This document shows positions 7,732-14,578 of a stretch of DNA of 33,166 nt, piece after piece (the first letter of the stretch is position 1; every line of letters starts with the position of its first letter). Position numbers and translations under genes: made by a program. Source of the stretch: Streptomyces endocoffeicus (GTDB lineage: Bacteria > Actinomycetota > Actinomycetes > Streptomycetales > Streptomycetaceae); contig NZ_JAERRG010000059.1 of the NCBI RefSeq assembly GCF_016741935.1, positions 1 to 33,166 of the forward strand. The letters are read 5' to 3'. The notes under the pieces are model-generated. The model saw only the letters and a program-made list of their open reading frames with translations, searched no databases and was not told the origin of the DNA.

Positions 7732-8355
7732 TCACGCCTCCAAGCGCTTGTTCCAAGGGTGAGGCCCGTACGTCTGTGTGATCGCGTCAGCGAGCCATCG
7801 ACGTTGCTGTTCCGTTAGCAACGGCAATACCGCGTCGAAGTCTTCTTCGTCCTTAGGCCGTGGCGCCTTGGCCTTGTAGTAGAGCTGCACGTCCGGGGCC
7901 AGAAAGGGAATGCCGGCGGCCGAAGTCATCCCTAGCGTGCTGATCGGCCTACGCACTTGGGAGTCACGCCGTGACACCCATTCGTGACCGCAGGACTCAT
8001 CGAGCATGACCTGGATGCGCCAAGGATGATCTGGACCAGGTCGGCACCAGATGTCGTGAACGCCCAGAGACAGGACCTCATCCGGCATCCACGGACGCAG
8101 GCTCCCCGGCGGATCAGCGCACCACCACTGCCAGCCCGCCAGAGCCTGCTGGGCCACGAGTTGGTCCTGGCGAAGCAGGAGGACGTCGATGTCGTCATGG
8201 CTTCGGATCGGATGGCCCACCGCGAGCTCGATCGCCAGCCCTCCGGCTACCCACCAACCAGCTTCCAGACCGGAGAAACTCGCGACGACTTCCGTCAAAG
8301 GAGAGGGATCCCACCGGCCGAAGGGAGCCTGAGCATGTGTCATGCCGCTCATCAT
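7732..8355 (-). CDS. Aminoglycoside-2''-adenylyltransferase-like nucleotidyltransferase
   Basis: The 207-aa protein contains WWVAGGLAIELAVGHPIRSH followed by DDIDVLLLR (residues 34-62): the nucleotidyltransferase GG signature and the RxHxDIDV metal-binding Asp pair characteristic of the aminoglycoside-2''-adenylyltransferase-like group (Pfam name Aminoglycoside-2''-adenylyltransferase). Later, VQLYYKAKAPRPKDEEDFDA (about 160-180) matches the conserved C-terminal KxxxxRxKDxxDF block. These proteins use NTP to modify small molecules. Many chromosomal members in actinomycetes have no proven drug substrate, so resistance is only a possibility. A CAGGGG sequence lies immediately before ATG 8355; the second ATG at 8352 or MTHAQAP at 8343 would have better spacing. 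It stands alone on the minus strand. Confidence 0.8.
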   Translation of the reverse strand: MMSGMTHAQAPFGRWDPSPLTEVVASFSGLEAGWWVAGGLAIELAVGHPIRSHDDIDVLLLRQDQLVAQQALAGWQWWCADPPGSLRPWMPDEVLSLGVHDIWCRPGPDHPWRIQVMLDESCGHEWVSRRDSQVRRPISTLGMTSAAGIPFLAPDVQLYYKAKAPRPKDEEDFDAVLPLLTEQQRRWLADAITQTYGPHPWNKRLEA

Positions 8356-8539
8356 CCCCTGATCCAGTATCGTCCGGGCCCCTGCCGGCCGCCCACGCGG
8401 AGAGCACCCTTCGCGACCTGCAGCGTCAGAGGCCCTTTGCGTCTTCTTGAATCAGGGGCGGCTGTCGTGCACGGACCACAACGTATCGCTCGCCTCTGTC
8501 AAGGCGGGGATCAGTGGGCTGGTCCAGATGCCGGGGACG

Positions 8540-8986
8540 TCACAAGCGCCAGCGCTCGGGAGCGACGTCGTGGTGGGTAAGGAATCTCTCCATGGCGGTC
8601 GAGAGCGGTGGCTGGATCTTGAACTCCTTGCCATAGATCTCCTCCAGGTCTGCCCACGCCTGATCGGCGAGGCCTCTTCCTCGCTCGAAGGGGTGGATCC
8701 AGAACCAGTCCAGCCAACGCTCTCCGTCCTGGCCGCTCAGCCCGGCAGCGCCAGCGGCGATCGGGAACGTCGCCTGGACTCTCTGTGCGTCGAAGAGGAC
8801 GACCTCGAGTGTGGGATCGCCAGCGTATAGACGGCTGTGCTGCGCGGCGAAAGGCACCGAGTCGAAGCCCAGTTCCTGCTTGACGTACTTTCCGAAGATC
8901 TCCACGACCTTGCGCAGGCGCATGTCATGAGTGGCGGGAATCAAGGCGTGGCCGCGTCGCTTGTCGGCGTGGAGCAGTGGAAACAT
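8540..8986 (-). CDS. Hypothetical protein, possibly GNAT-like
   Basis: I do not recognise this 148-aa product with certainty. The sequence is cytosolic in character, with a helix KVVEIFGKYVKQELGFDSVP, strands EVVLFDAQRVQATFPIAAGA, then ERWLDWFWIHPFERGRGLAD followed by a helix. A beta strand followed by HPFERGRGLA at about residue 105 resembles the acetyl-CoA-binding R/QxxGxG/A loop of GNAT acetyltransferases, but the rest of the fold is not obvious and the normal second half is missing or altered. The start is uncertain because the upstream sequence has no good ribosome binding site. It lies 184 bp upstream of the nucleotidyltransferase gene on the same strand. Codon pattern supports a real gene. 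Confidence 0.5.
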   Translation of the reverse strand: MFPLLHADKRRGHALIPATHDMRLRKVVEIFGKYVKQELGFDSVPFAAQHSRLYAGDPTLEVVLFDAQRVQATFPIAAGAAGLSGQDGERWLDWFWIHPFERGRGLADQAWADLEEIYGKEFKIQPPLSTAMERFLTHHDVAPERWRL

Positions 8987-9379
8987 CTCAATGGCGAAGC
9001 GAGCTCGGCGCCCGTGGGGACCGGGCCAGCCGCGTTCAGGGGCGTCGGGCGAGGGCGTCGGTGAGCAGCGTGAGCATGCGTGGACGACCGGCGGGCGATG
9101 CCGCCTCTGTCGGCATCAGGGCGTCGGGAGATGACGGGCATCGCAGGCGGCGCACGGTTTGCTGCCCGGCCGGGTGAGCTCGCGCAGCGCCTGGTCGAGC
9201 GTACGGAATCCTGGCCGTTGCAGCGATCGTCATCTGGCTCCGAGACATCGTCCAAGAGCCATCAGAAACGACCTAAGCCGACGACTCCGCAGGACCAGGC
9301 GATGTTCGCGGCTCCGCGGAGCGTCGACGTGATCGTGCGTCAGGCGAAGGAGGACGGGGGCGTGGTGGGCCCTGCGTAC
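8987..9379. other. Gap with a possible C-terminal gene remnant
   Basis: No intact gene is seen. On the minus strand, about 9127-9215, a frame reads FRTLDQALRELTRPGSKPCA and then ACDARHLPTP before a TGA. The helix followed by a CxxC pair looks like the tail of a small Streptomyces hypothetical protein, but no start or body is present. The rest is unremarkable up to the PadR promoter region. Confidence 0.3.
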
Positions 9380-9413
9380 TTGACATCTCCACTAGTCTGA
9401 TATTCAGAATAGT
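9380..9413 (+). promoter_or_regulatory. Candidate promoter and 23-bp palindromic operator upstream of the PadR gene
   Basis: A TTGACA -35 hexamer lies at 9380-9385. Downstream of it is an almost perfect palindrome at 9391-9413: left arm ACTAGTCTGA, centre TAT, right arm TCAGAATAGT, with 9 of 10 positions paired. It overlaps where a -10 box (TATTCA or similar) would lie. PadR regulators commonly repress their own promoter through such AT-rich palindromes, so autoregulation is a reasonable inference. The distance to the GTG at 9645 is over 230 nt, so there is a long leader or a further promoter closer in. Confidence 0.5.
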
Positions 9414-9500
9414 GGGAGAGCGCGAACAGTCGGGCAGCGGGCCTGGGAGGGCTCCGGGCCTCCTGCCCATGTCCCCCTGGCTGCTGATCACTGCAGGCGC

Positions 9501-9526
9501 CCGGCATCCGGAACGGCGGATGCCGG
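9501..9526. terminator. Strong hairpin in the leader of the PadR gene
   Basis: CCGGCATCCG (9501-9510) pairs perfectly with CGGATGCCGG (9517-9526) around a 6-nt loop. It lies between the palindromic promoter and the PadR start, so it could be a terminator for something upstream or an attenuator-like leader structure. There is no T-run after it. Confidence 0.4.
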
Positions 9527-9644
9527 AGTCCGGGCCGGCAGGTGGCCGGACGGACCGGTGGGCGTATCCCCGTCGGCCCCGGGGGGCATCCCGCTCGGGC
9601 GGGCGGACGAGGGCATATACGGCAAGGAAGGGGACGGTCGGACA

Positions 9645-10148
9645 GTGGCGGCGGACACCAAGGGGGCGTGGGTGCGGGCAGTGCTCCCGCTCTGCCTGCT
9701 CGGCGCACTGCGGTACGAGGAGAGTTACGGCTACGCGCTCCTTCAGCAACTGACCGCGGCTGGGTTGGAGTCCGTCAAGCCGGCGACGCTGTACCCGGCG
9801 CTGAACCGGCTCGCTGAGGACGGCGCGGTGGAGGTCCACTGGCGCGCGGGCGAGGGCGGGCCGGGACGCAAGTGCTACCGCATCACGCAGGTCGGCCGGG
9901 AGCGGCTCGACGCGGAGTGGTCGGCGTGGGAGAACTTCGGCGCGTCCGTCTCCCGCCTGCTGACCGGCCCGGTTCCGGCATCCTCCCCACCCGGTGCCAC
10001 AGCCCCACCCGGGGCCCCTGCCGCGCACCCGGCACCCACCGCAATCCCGGACGCCGTCGGCGCACGGCCGCTTGGGGCTGGGCCACACGGGAGCGGGCCC
10101 GCCGACATGCAGCCGACCGACGCACAACAGCCCGGCGTGAGCACATGA
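9645..10148 (+). CDS. PadR-family transcriptional regulator
   Basis: The 167-aa protein opens VAADTKGAWVRAVLPLCLLG and has the PadR winged-helix pattern: YGYALLQQLTAAGLESVKPA (about 27-46), TLYPALNRLAEDGAV (47-61), then the wing GPGRKCYRITQVGRERL (73-89). The DNA-binding domain is complete. The usual long C-terminal dimerisation helix is short (DAEWSAWENFGASVSRLL) and is followed by a Pro/Ala-rich low-complexity tail of about 60 residues. The GTG at 9645 has AAGGAAGGGGA about 10 nt upstream; an upstream in-frame ATG at 9558 is less likely. It precedes a HAAS-type membrane protein on the same strand, the common PadR/HAAS arrangement, and probably represses this two-gene unit. Confidence 0.88.
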   Translation: MAADTKGAWVRAVLPLCLLGALRYEESYGYALLQQLTAAGLESVKPATLYPALNRLAEDGAVEVHWRAGEGGPGRKCYRITQVGRERLDAEWSAWENFGASVSRLLTGPVPASSPPGATAPPGAPAAHPAPTAIPDAVGARPLGAGPHGSGPADMQPTDAQQPGVST

Positions 10149-10235
10149 CCCCGCGCCGGCGCACCAGCGCACCGGCCGACCGGACACCGTCCGCACCGTG
10201 GACTGCACCGGCCGGCAGACCCTGGGGACCGACGG

Positions 10236-11330
10236 ATGACGAGGACAGGACCGAAGGTGACAACACAGCAGCAGAGGCTCGGGCAGGACGACCCCGAACA
10301 GTCGGGGAGCGAGGTGGCGACCCGAACGTGGCCCCGGGAGGAGGACGAGCGGTGGGCGGCCAGGTTCCGGCTCCGTCTGCTCCTGCGGCACGACCCCCCG
10401 GACGGGCTGGACGACCAGGTGGTCGACGAGGTGTACGAGGCCGTCACCGAATCCGGCCGCAGCGCGCACGAACTCTTCGGTGATGCCGACGACTTCGCCG
10501 CCCAGGTGGCCGCCGAACGGATCGACGACGCGTACCGGAGCCGCCGCGACATGCACGGCATCACGCCCGGCGAGGGTTTCCGCGGGGGACTGCTCGTCCT
10601 CGGCGCGGTCGGCGTGTTGCTGTCTCTGCACGGCTGGTTCAGCAGCGGCCTGGAGTTCACGATCGGCTGGCCGGCGCTCGCCGGCACCCCCCTGATCGGC
10701 ACGGTGGTGTTACTGACCGTCGTCGCGCTGACGCTGCGAACCGCGGGTCGCCCGCGCGGGGCGTGGACGGCGATCGTCGGAGCCGTCGTGATGGTGCCGG
10801 TTGCCGCCCTGGCCATCGCCTCCCTCCCTGACGGGCCGCTGTTCTCCGCGCCGGCGCCCGTCGTGGTGGCCCTCTTCGCGCTGCCCGCCGTGATCGGTTG
10901 GCTGCTGCCGGAGGAACGGGTAAGTCGCTGGTTCAACGGCCCGGAGGCGGCACACCACGACGACGAGGCGTGGCTGCGCCGGCTCGATGGGGTACTGCGG
11001 GGCGCGTACGGCTTGTCCTCGAGGCAGGCTCAGGCCCATGTCGAGGAGGCCCGCGCTCATCTGGCCGCCTCCGGCGGAGAAGCCCACGAACAGTTCGGAC
11101 CCCCGCAGGTGTACGCGCTGCGGCTGGCCGACGGGCCTGGCGCGTCCCGCCGTGCGGCCCGCCGGAAGCTGAGGTCCGGCCTACTGTTCCTGCCCGTCGT
11201 GGCCATCGCCCTCTCGGTGGTCATCGACGATCCCGATCCAGGCTCCCTCTCCACCTGGGTGCTGCCCGCCGCAGCCCTCCTGTGGGCCTGGTCCCTGTGG
11301 AGCCACTACCGCGACACCCGCTCGCCCTGA
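10236..11330 (+). CDS. HAAS-domain-like multi-pass membrane protein (PadR partner)
   Basis: A 364-aa protein. A soluble N-terminal region (about 35-110) contains FRLRLLLRHDPPDGLDDQVV and DEVYEAVTESGRSAHELFGD, resembling the helical HAAS/DUF1700 type of domain encoded beside PadR regulators. Five or six membrane helices follow (about 115-235: GGLLVLGAVGVLLSL, GTVVLLTVVALTL, AIVGAVVMVPVAALAIA, PVVVALFALPAVIGWLL). A second HAAS-like segment lies at about 255-310 (LDGVLRGAYGLSSRQAQAHV), then two C-terminal helices. The gene starts 87 nt after padR; the ATG at 10236 has GGGGA about 8 nt upstream, and GTG 10257 is an alternative. Function is unknown; proteins of this type are thought to sense or anchor at the membrane under control of their PadR. 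Confidence 0.75.
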   Translation: MTRTGPKVTTQQQRLGQDDPEQSGSEVATRTWPREEDERWAARFRLRLLLRHDPPDGLDDQVVDEVYEAVTESGRSAHELFGDADDFAAQVAAERIDDAYRSRRDMHGITPGEGFRGGLLVLGAVGVLLSLHGWFSSGLEFTIGWPALAGTPLIGTVVLLTVVALTLRTAGRPRGAWTAIVGAVVMVPVAALAIASLPDGPLFSAPAPVVVALFALPAVIGWLLPEERVSRWFNGPEAAHHDDEAWLRRLDGVLRGAYGLSSRQAQAHVEEARAHLAASGGEAHEQFGPPQVYALRLADGPGASRRAARRKLRSGLLFLPVVAIALSVVIDDPDPGSLSTWVLPAAALLWAWSLWSHYRDTRSP

Positions 11331-11397
11331 CCCCGGCCGACCGCACCCCACATCGGGTCCCGCCCCGTTATGTTTTTCGCGGTCCTGCAAGAGGGCC

Positions 11398-11416
11398 GCT
11401 GGCCTCCGGGGCCAGC
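11398..11416. terminator. Hairpin downstream of the PadR/HAAS unit
   Basis: GCTGGCC (11398-11404) and GGCCAGC (11410-11416) form a perfect 7-bp stem with a TCCGG loop, 67 nt after the membrane-protein stop. It fits a GC-rich actinobacterial terminator, without a T-run. Confidence 0.45.
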
Positions 11417-11485
11417 TTCACTGATCTGGTAAACGTGCAGGTCATAGGGGGGTCGGCTCTTCGGGGTCGGGCCCCCTTCTCGTTT

Positions 11486-11563
11486 CGTGCTGGTTCGGTG
11501 CTGACCCGGAAACACCCCTCGTCACCCGTCAGCACCTCTCCCGTGCTGGTCTGGTGCTGACCC
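11486..11563. repeat. Iteron-like GTGCTG repeats
   Basis: Two 22-bp direct repeats at 11486-11507 and 11542-11563 (both CGTGCTGGT, two variable bases near the middle, ending GGTGCTGACCC) match at 20 of 22 positions and are 56 bp apart. Each unit itself contains GTGCTG twice. An inverted copy, GTCAGCAC, is at 11528-11535. Such clustered short repeats are typical of replication initiator or integrase arm-type binding sites on plasmids and integrative elements, or of regulator arrays; which applies here is unknown. Confidence 0.5.
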
Positions 11564-11803
11564 TGGGGCAGGCCGGGCTCACTGAGCCTTTGCCAACTCG
11601 CTGCGTGCTCTGATCAGTTGGTTCGACAGATGAGTGAAGCCCCTGGCAGACGGGGTCACGACCAAGATCACCCGGTACTCACCAGTCCTTCTGGCCCCTG
11701 TCGGGAACGCCTTGCCGGCGTGAAAACATGATCGCGGCGCCCGCTCGCCGGCTCCTGTAGCTCGTTGGGACGCCAAGCCCGCAGGTCAGCTCCCGCCTCC
11801 GCC
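11564..11803. other. Possible degraded mobile-element coding segment
   Basis: A minus-strand frame at 11579-11776 encodes 65 residues ending RRTGEYRVILVVTPSARGFT and a charged helix. It could be the C-terminus of a small mobile-element protein but has no recognisable family and no good start. I do not count it as a gene. Confidence 0.3.
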
Positions 11804-12199
11804 TCACCGGGGTCGCTGGTCTCGGGGAAGGCCGGGATTCGTGCAGGCCCGCTCTGCCTCCTGGCGCTTGAGGTAGTCGCTGGGATCCCCCGGCTCCTCA
11901 AGCTCGTTCATGTGGGTGATCTCCCAGTCGGCGTGCTCCACCGCGCGGGATCGCATCTCATGGCCGATGGACATGCACGCCACCCGCACCGGGGTGTTCT
12001 TGGCCTCGCGGTAAGCCATGTCGTACAGCGGCTCCCAGTCCGGCCAGGTCACTACCTGCACGGCTTCCGGCTGATGTGCCGGGAGCCACGCCGTCACATG
12101 CGCCTCGCGGCGCAGCTGGGAGGGCCACCTGGGGAGCTGGGCGCCGATGTGGGCCGCCACCTCCGACCAGCGCAGCTCGTAGACCAGCTCGGCGGGCAT
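11804..12199 (-). CDS. Hypothetical protein of mobile-element type
   Basis: The 131-aa product (MPAELVYELRWSEVAAHIGA at the start, MNELEEPGDPSDYLKRQEAE near the end) is not a family I can name. It is acidic, without membrane segments, and has a plausible amino-acid composition, with VTWPDWEPLYDMAYREAKNT and MSIGHEMRSRAVEHADWEIT in the middle. Small proteins of this character occur in actinomycete integrative elements, and the repeats just downstream support that origin. The ATG at 12199 abuts exactly the beginning of an MmyB-domain fragment on the other strand and has no good ribosome binding site, so the true N-terminus may have been cut by a recombination at that junction. Confidence 0.45.
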   Translation of the reverse strand: MPAELVYELRWSEVAAHIGAQLPRWPSQLRREAHVTAWLPAHQPEAVQVVTWPDWEPLYDMAYREAKNTPVRVACMSIGHEMRSRAVEHADWEITHMNELEEPGDPSDYLKRQEAERACTNPGLPRDQRPR

Positions 12200-12365
12200 T
12201 CAACGGCTCGCCGCGCGCCTCGACGACGTCCCGATCGGTGTGTTCACCGCCGACTGGAGCCTGGTGTGGTGGAACACCATGTGGAGCGCCATGCACGGCG
12301 ACCCCGCCGTCATCCCGACCGCAGAACGGAACCTTGCCCGCGCGCTCTTCGGCTATGGCGCCGCG
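12198..12365 (+). pseudogene. MmyB-like ligand-binding domain fragment of an XRE regulator
   Basis: About 55 residues read IQRLAARLDDVPIGVFTADW, then SLVWWNTMWSAMHGDPA and ERNLARALFG. This matches the start of the MmyB-like (PAS-related) domain that follows an XRE helix-turn-helix in many Streptomyces regulators (pattern: L-x-x-L-x-x-x-P-x-x-V, then W-N-x-x-W/A-x-A, then E-R-N-x-x-R-x-x-F). The helix-turn-helix part is absent upstream and the similarity ends at about 12365, so both sides are truncated. It begins at the same base where the minus-strand hypothetical ORF starts. Confidence 0.6.
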
Positions 12366-12814
12366 CACGCCTCGATGCTTCCCCTGACGGCGTCGGCGTA
12401 TGTCCCGCCTGGGGTCGGCCACGCGGGCCTGACCCACCGTGGGCCGTCGAGCACGCTCCCGGAAGCATGCTCGACACGGTTCGCCCTCGCCACCGGCGGC
12501 GTAAGCGAGTGCCCCACCGTTGTTCTGCGCTGTCGGGCCAGGGATGTGCGCAGTGAGCACATCCAGGTTGCTGCGGAATTTGCCAAGCTGTCGGCGAGTG
12601 ATCAACCCGCGGGTGGCGGAAGGACCGTCTGCCCCGCGGGGCCGAGGGTCAGACGGGATGGAACCTCCCAGACCACGGCGGAGGAGTCCCGCGGGTCGCC
12701 CATCCGGGCGAATGGCGCCAAGCGGCGGTCCGCACCACGGGCGGCGACGGCGGGCTGCCGCCGTACCGATCCCGCCCTTCCCACCACCGCATCGCTTTCA
12801 TCAAGGAGACCGTC
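12366..12814. other. Gap upstream of the alpha/beta hydrolase gene
   Basis: No gene is supported. Frames are open on several strands because of GC bias, but none has a family resemblance. The last part should hold the promoter of the hydrolase gene; I cannot pick convincing -35/-10 boxes. Confidence 0.35.
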
Positions 12815-13648
12815 ATGTCGTACATCACCGTCGGCCGCGAGAACAGCACCGGCATCGACATCTACTACGAGGACCACGGGTCGGGACAGCCGGTTCTGCT
12901 GATCCACGGCTACCCGCTCAACGGCGATTCCTGGGAGAGGCAGACCAAGGCCCTTCTGGAGGCCGGGTACCGCGTCATCACCTACGACCGCCGCGGCTTC
13001 GGCAGGTCCGGCCGCCCCACCGCCGGTTACGACTACGACACCTTCGCCGCCGACCTCAACACCCTTATGGAGACCTTGGAACTGACCGACACCGTGCTGG
13101 TCGGTTTCTCCATGGGCACCGGCGAAGTCGCCCGCTACCTCGCGACGTACGGCTCCGGCCGCGTGGCCAAGGCCGCTTTCCTGGCCTCTCTGGAGCCCTT
13201 CCTCCTCAAGACCGACGACAACCCCACCGGAGTCGACGGGAGCGTCTTCGAAGGCATCCTGGAAGCCGTCTCCAAAGATCGCTACGCCTACTTCACCGAC
13301 TTCTACCGGGACTTCTACAACCTCGACGAAAACCTCGGCACCCGCATCAGCGACGAGGCCGTCCGCGCCAGCTGGAACACGGCGGCCGGGGCCTCCCCCC
13401 ACGCCTCCAGCGCCTGCGTCCCCACCTGGACGACCGACTTCCGCGGCGACGTGTCCAAGATCGACGTGCCGGCGCTCATCCTGCACGGCACAGGCGACCG
13501 CATTCTGCCCATCGACGCCACCGGCCGCCCCTTCCACCAGGCCGTACCCCACGCCGACTACACCGAGATCGAGGGCGCCCCGCACGGGCTCCTGTGGACA
13601 CACTCCGACGAAGTCAACACCGCGCTCCTCACCTTCCTCGCCGAGTAA
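12815..13648 (+). CDS. Alpha/beta hydrolase, cofactor-free haloperoxidase (non-heme chloroperoxidase) type
   Basis: A 277-aa protein with an excellent AAGGAGACCGTC site before ATG 12815. It has the oxyanion region VLLIHGYPLNGDSWERQ (27-43), RRGFGRSGRP (59-68) and the nucleophile elbow VGFSMGTGEVARYLATYG (96-113) with Ser99. Asp228 (LHGTGDRILP) and His257 (GAPHGLLW) complete the triad. The FSMGTGEVARY signature and length match the perhydrolase/haloperoxidase branch (chloroperoxidase F-like), which can use an ester as substrate and, with peroxide, form peracids; the natural substrate is unknown. No signal peptide is present, so it is cytosolic. It is monocistronic and converges with an SDR gene. 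Confidence 0.9.
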   Translation: MSYITVGRENSTGIDIYYEDHGSGQPVLLIHGYPLNGDSWERQTKALLEAGYRVITYDRRGFGRSGRPTAGYDYDTFAADLNTLMETLELTDTVLVGFSMGTGEVARYLATYGSGRVAKAAFLASLEPFLLKTDDNPTGVDGSVFEGILEAVSKDRYAYFTDFYRDFYNLDENLGTRISDEAVRASWNTAAGASPHASSACVPTWTTDFRGDVSKIDVPALILHGTGDRILPIDATGRPFHQAVPHADYTEIEGAPHGLLWTHSDEVNTALLTFLAE

Positions 13649-13665
13649 CCCCCCTCCCGCAGCGC

Positions 13666-13705
13666 GCAGGGACCCGCCGGCACGTGCGTGCCGACGGGCC
13701 CCTGC
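13666..13705. terminator. Bidirectional terminator between converging genes
   Basis: GCAGGGACCCGCCGGCAC (13666-13683) folds back on 13688-13705 around a GTGC loop, with 16 of 18 positions paired. It lies 18 nt after the hydrolase stop and 58 nt beyond the SDR stop, so it can serve both genes. Confidence 0.7.
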
Positions 13706-13762
13706 CGCGTACCGAACGCTGACGGTACGGTCCACCGTGTGGGTCTCACATCAGGCACTCCC

Positions 13763-14449
13763 TCATGCGACGAGGAGCCCGCCGTCGACATGGAGATCAT
13801 GCGCGTTCATGCCCGTGTTGCGCAGGAGGAAGTCGGTGGCGTCGGCTATCTCGGCCCTCGTCACCAGCCGCCCGGTGGGGGTGCGCCGTTCATGCGGATG
13901 ATCCGTGACCTCCTGCCACCTGGGGCTGTCTCCGACCACGCCGGGGTGCAGGGCGTTGATCCTGTGTGGTGCCAGCTCGACGGCGAGGGTTTTGACCAGA
14001 CCTGACAGCCCGGCATTGAAGGTGGTCACCATGGTGGAGCCGGGGTAGGGGCGTTCCTTCGCCATGCCGCCGAAGAGCACGACGGAGGCGGCCGGATGGA
14101 AGCGGTCCCGCAACGCACGAACCGCTTCGGCGTACCCGACGAGTTTGATGGTCACGGAGCGGACAGCGTCTTCGACATCGAACTCGGCCAAGGAGTTCGG
14201 TGCGGGATCCATGGCCGTGAGGACGAGTTGGTCGACCTCGGTGACGCTGGCGAGGGCCGGGAGGATCGTCTCGGGCTGGGCAAGGTCGACGGCCAGGCCG
14301 CGGGTCGCGCCGCCGATCCTCTCCGCGGTCGCCTGTGCCCTCGCTCGGTCACGGCTGGTGACGACGACGGAATCGCCGCGGTCGGCGAATCGGCGGGCGA
14401 CTTCACGTCCGAGACCGCCGCTGCCGCCAATGACAACTGACGTGGTCAT
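13763..14449 (-). CDS. SDR-family protein lacking the canonical Tyr-x-x-x-Lys
   Basis: The 228-aa product begins MTTSVVIGGSGGLGREVARR, a Rossmann nucleotide-binding motif (GGxGGLG), followed by VVVTSRDRARAQ, which suggests NADP(H) preference from the Arg. Downstream, ASVVLFGGM occupies the catalytic Ser region, and the segment MVTTFNAGLSGLVKTLAVEL aligns with the usual YSASKAAL helix but has Val and Asn where Tyr and Lys are expected. The terminal HPGVVGDSP and FLLRNTGMNAHDLHVDGGLL blocks are standard. It may be a nucleotide-binding regulator or use a different chemistry. Start: ATG 14449 with GAAGGGAAA upstream; an in-frame extension to 14533 is less likely. The substrate is unknown. Confidence 0.82.
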   Translation of the reverse strand: MTTSVVIGGSGGLGREVARRFADRGDSVVVTSRDRARAQATAERIGGATRGLAVDLAQPETILPALASVTEVDQLVLTAMDPAPNSLAEFDVEDAVRSVTIKLVGYAEAVRALRDRFHPAASVVLFGGMAKERPYPGSTMVTTFNAGLSGLVKTLAVELAPHRINALHPGVVGDSPRWQEVTDHPHERRTPTGRLVTRAEIADATDFLLRNTGMNAHDLHVDGGLLVA

Positions 14450-14578
14450 GCTTTCCCTTCGGGTAGGTAAATGGGGTGCTAAGACGCGCGGGGAACCAGG
14501 AGCCCCGGTGTACGGATGAGTTGGCTGCACCAACCTCGGCCGGGCCGCACGTCGCAGATCCGGGGCGGCTGCGGCCCG

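Noticed and set aside
7996..8580. Plus-strand open frame opposite the nucleotidyltransferase
   Set aside because: It is antisense to the GG/DIDV-containing gene and has no start signal or family resemblance.
11417..11485. Possible tRNA or attachment-site sequence after the HAAS gene
   Set aside because: No cloverleaf, T-loop GGTTCGA or CCA-end pattern could be traced.
12602..13735. 377-codon minus-strand open frame opposite the alpha/beta hydrolase
   Set aside because: It is Val/Gly-rich shadow sequence of a strongly supported gene with a perfect ribosome binding site on the other strand.
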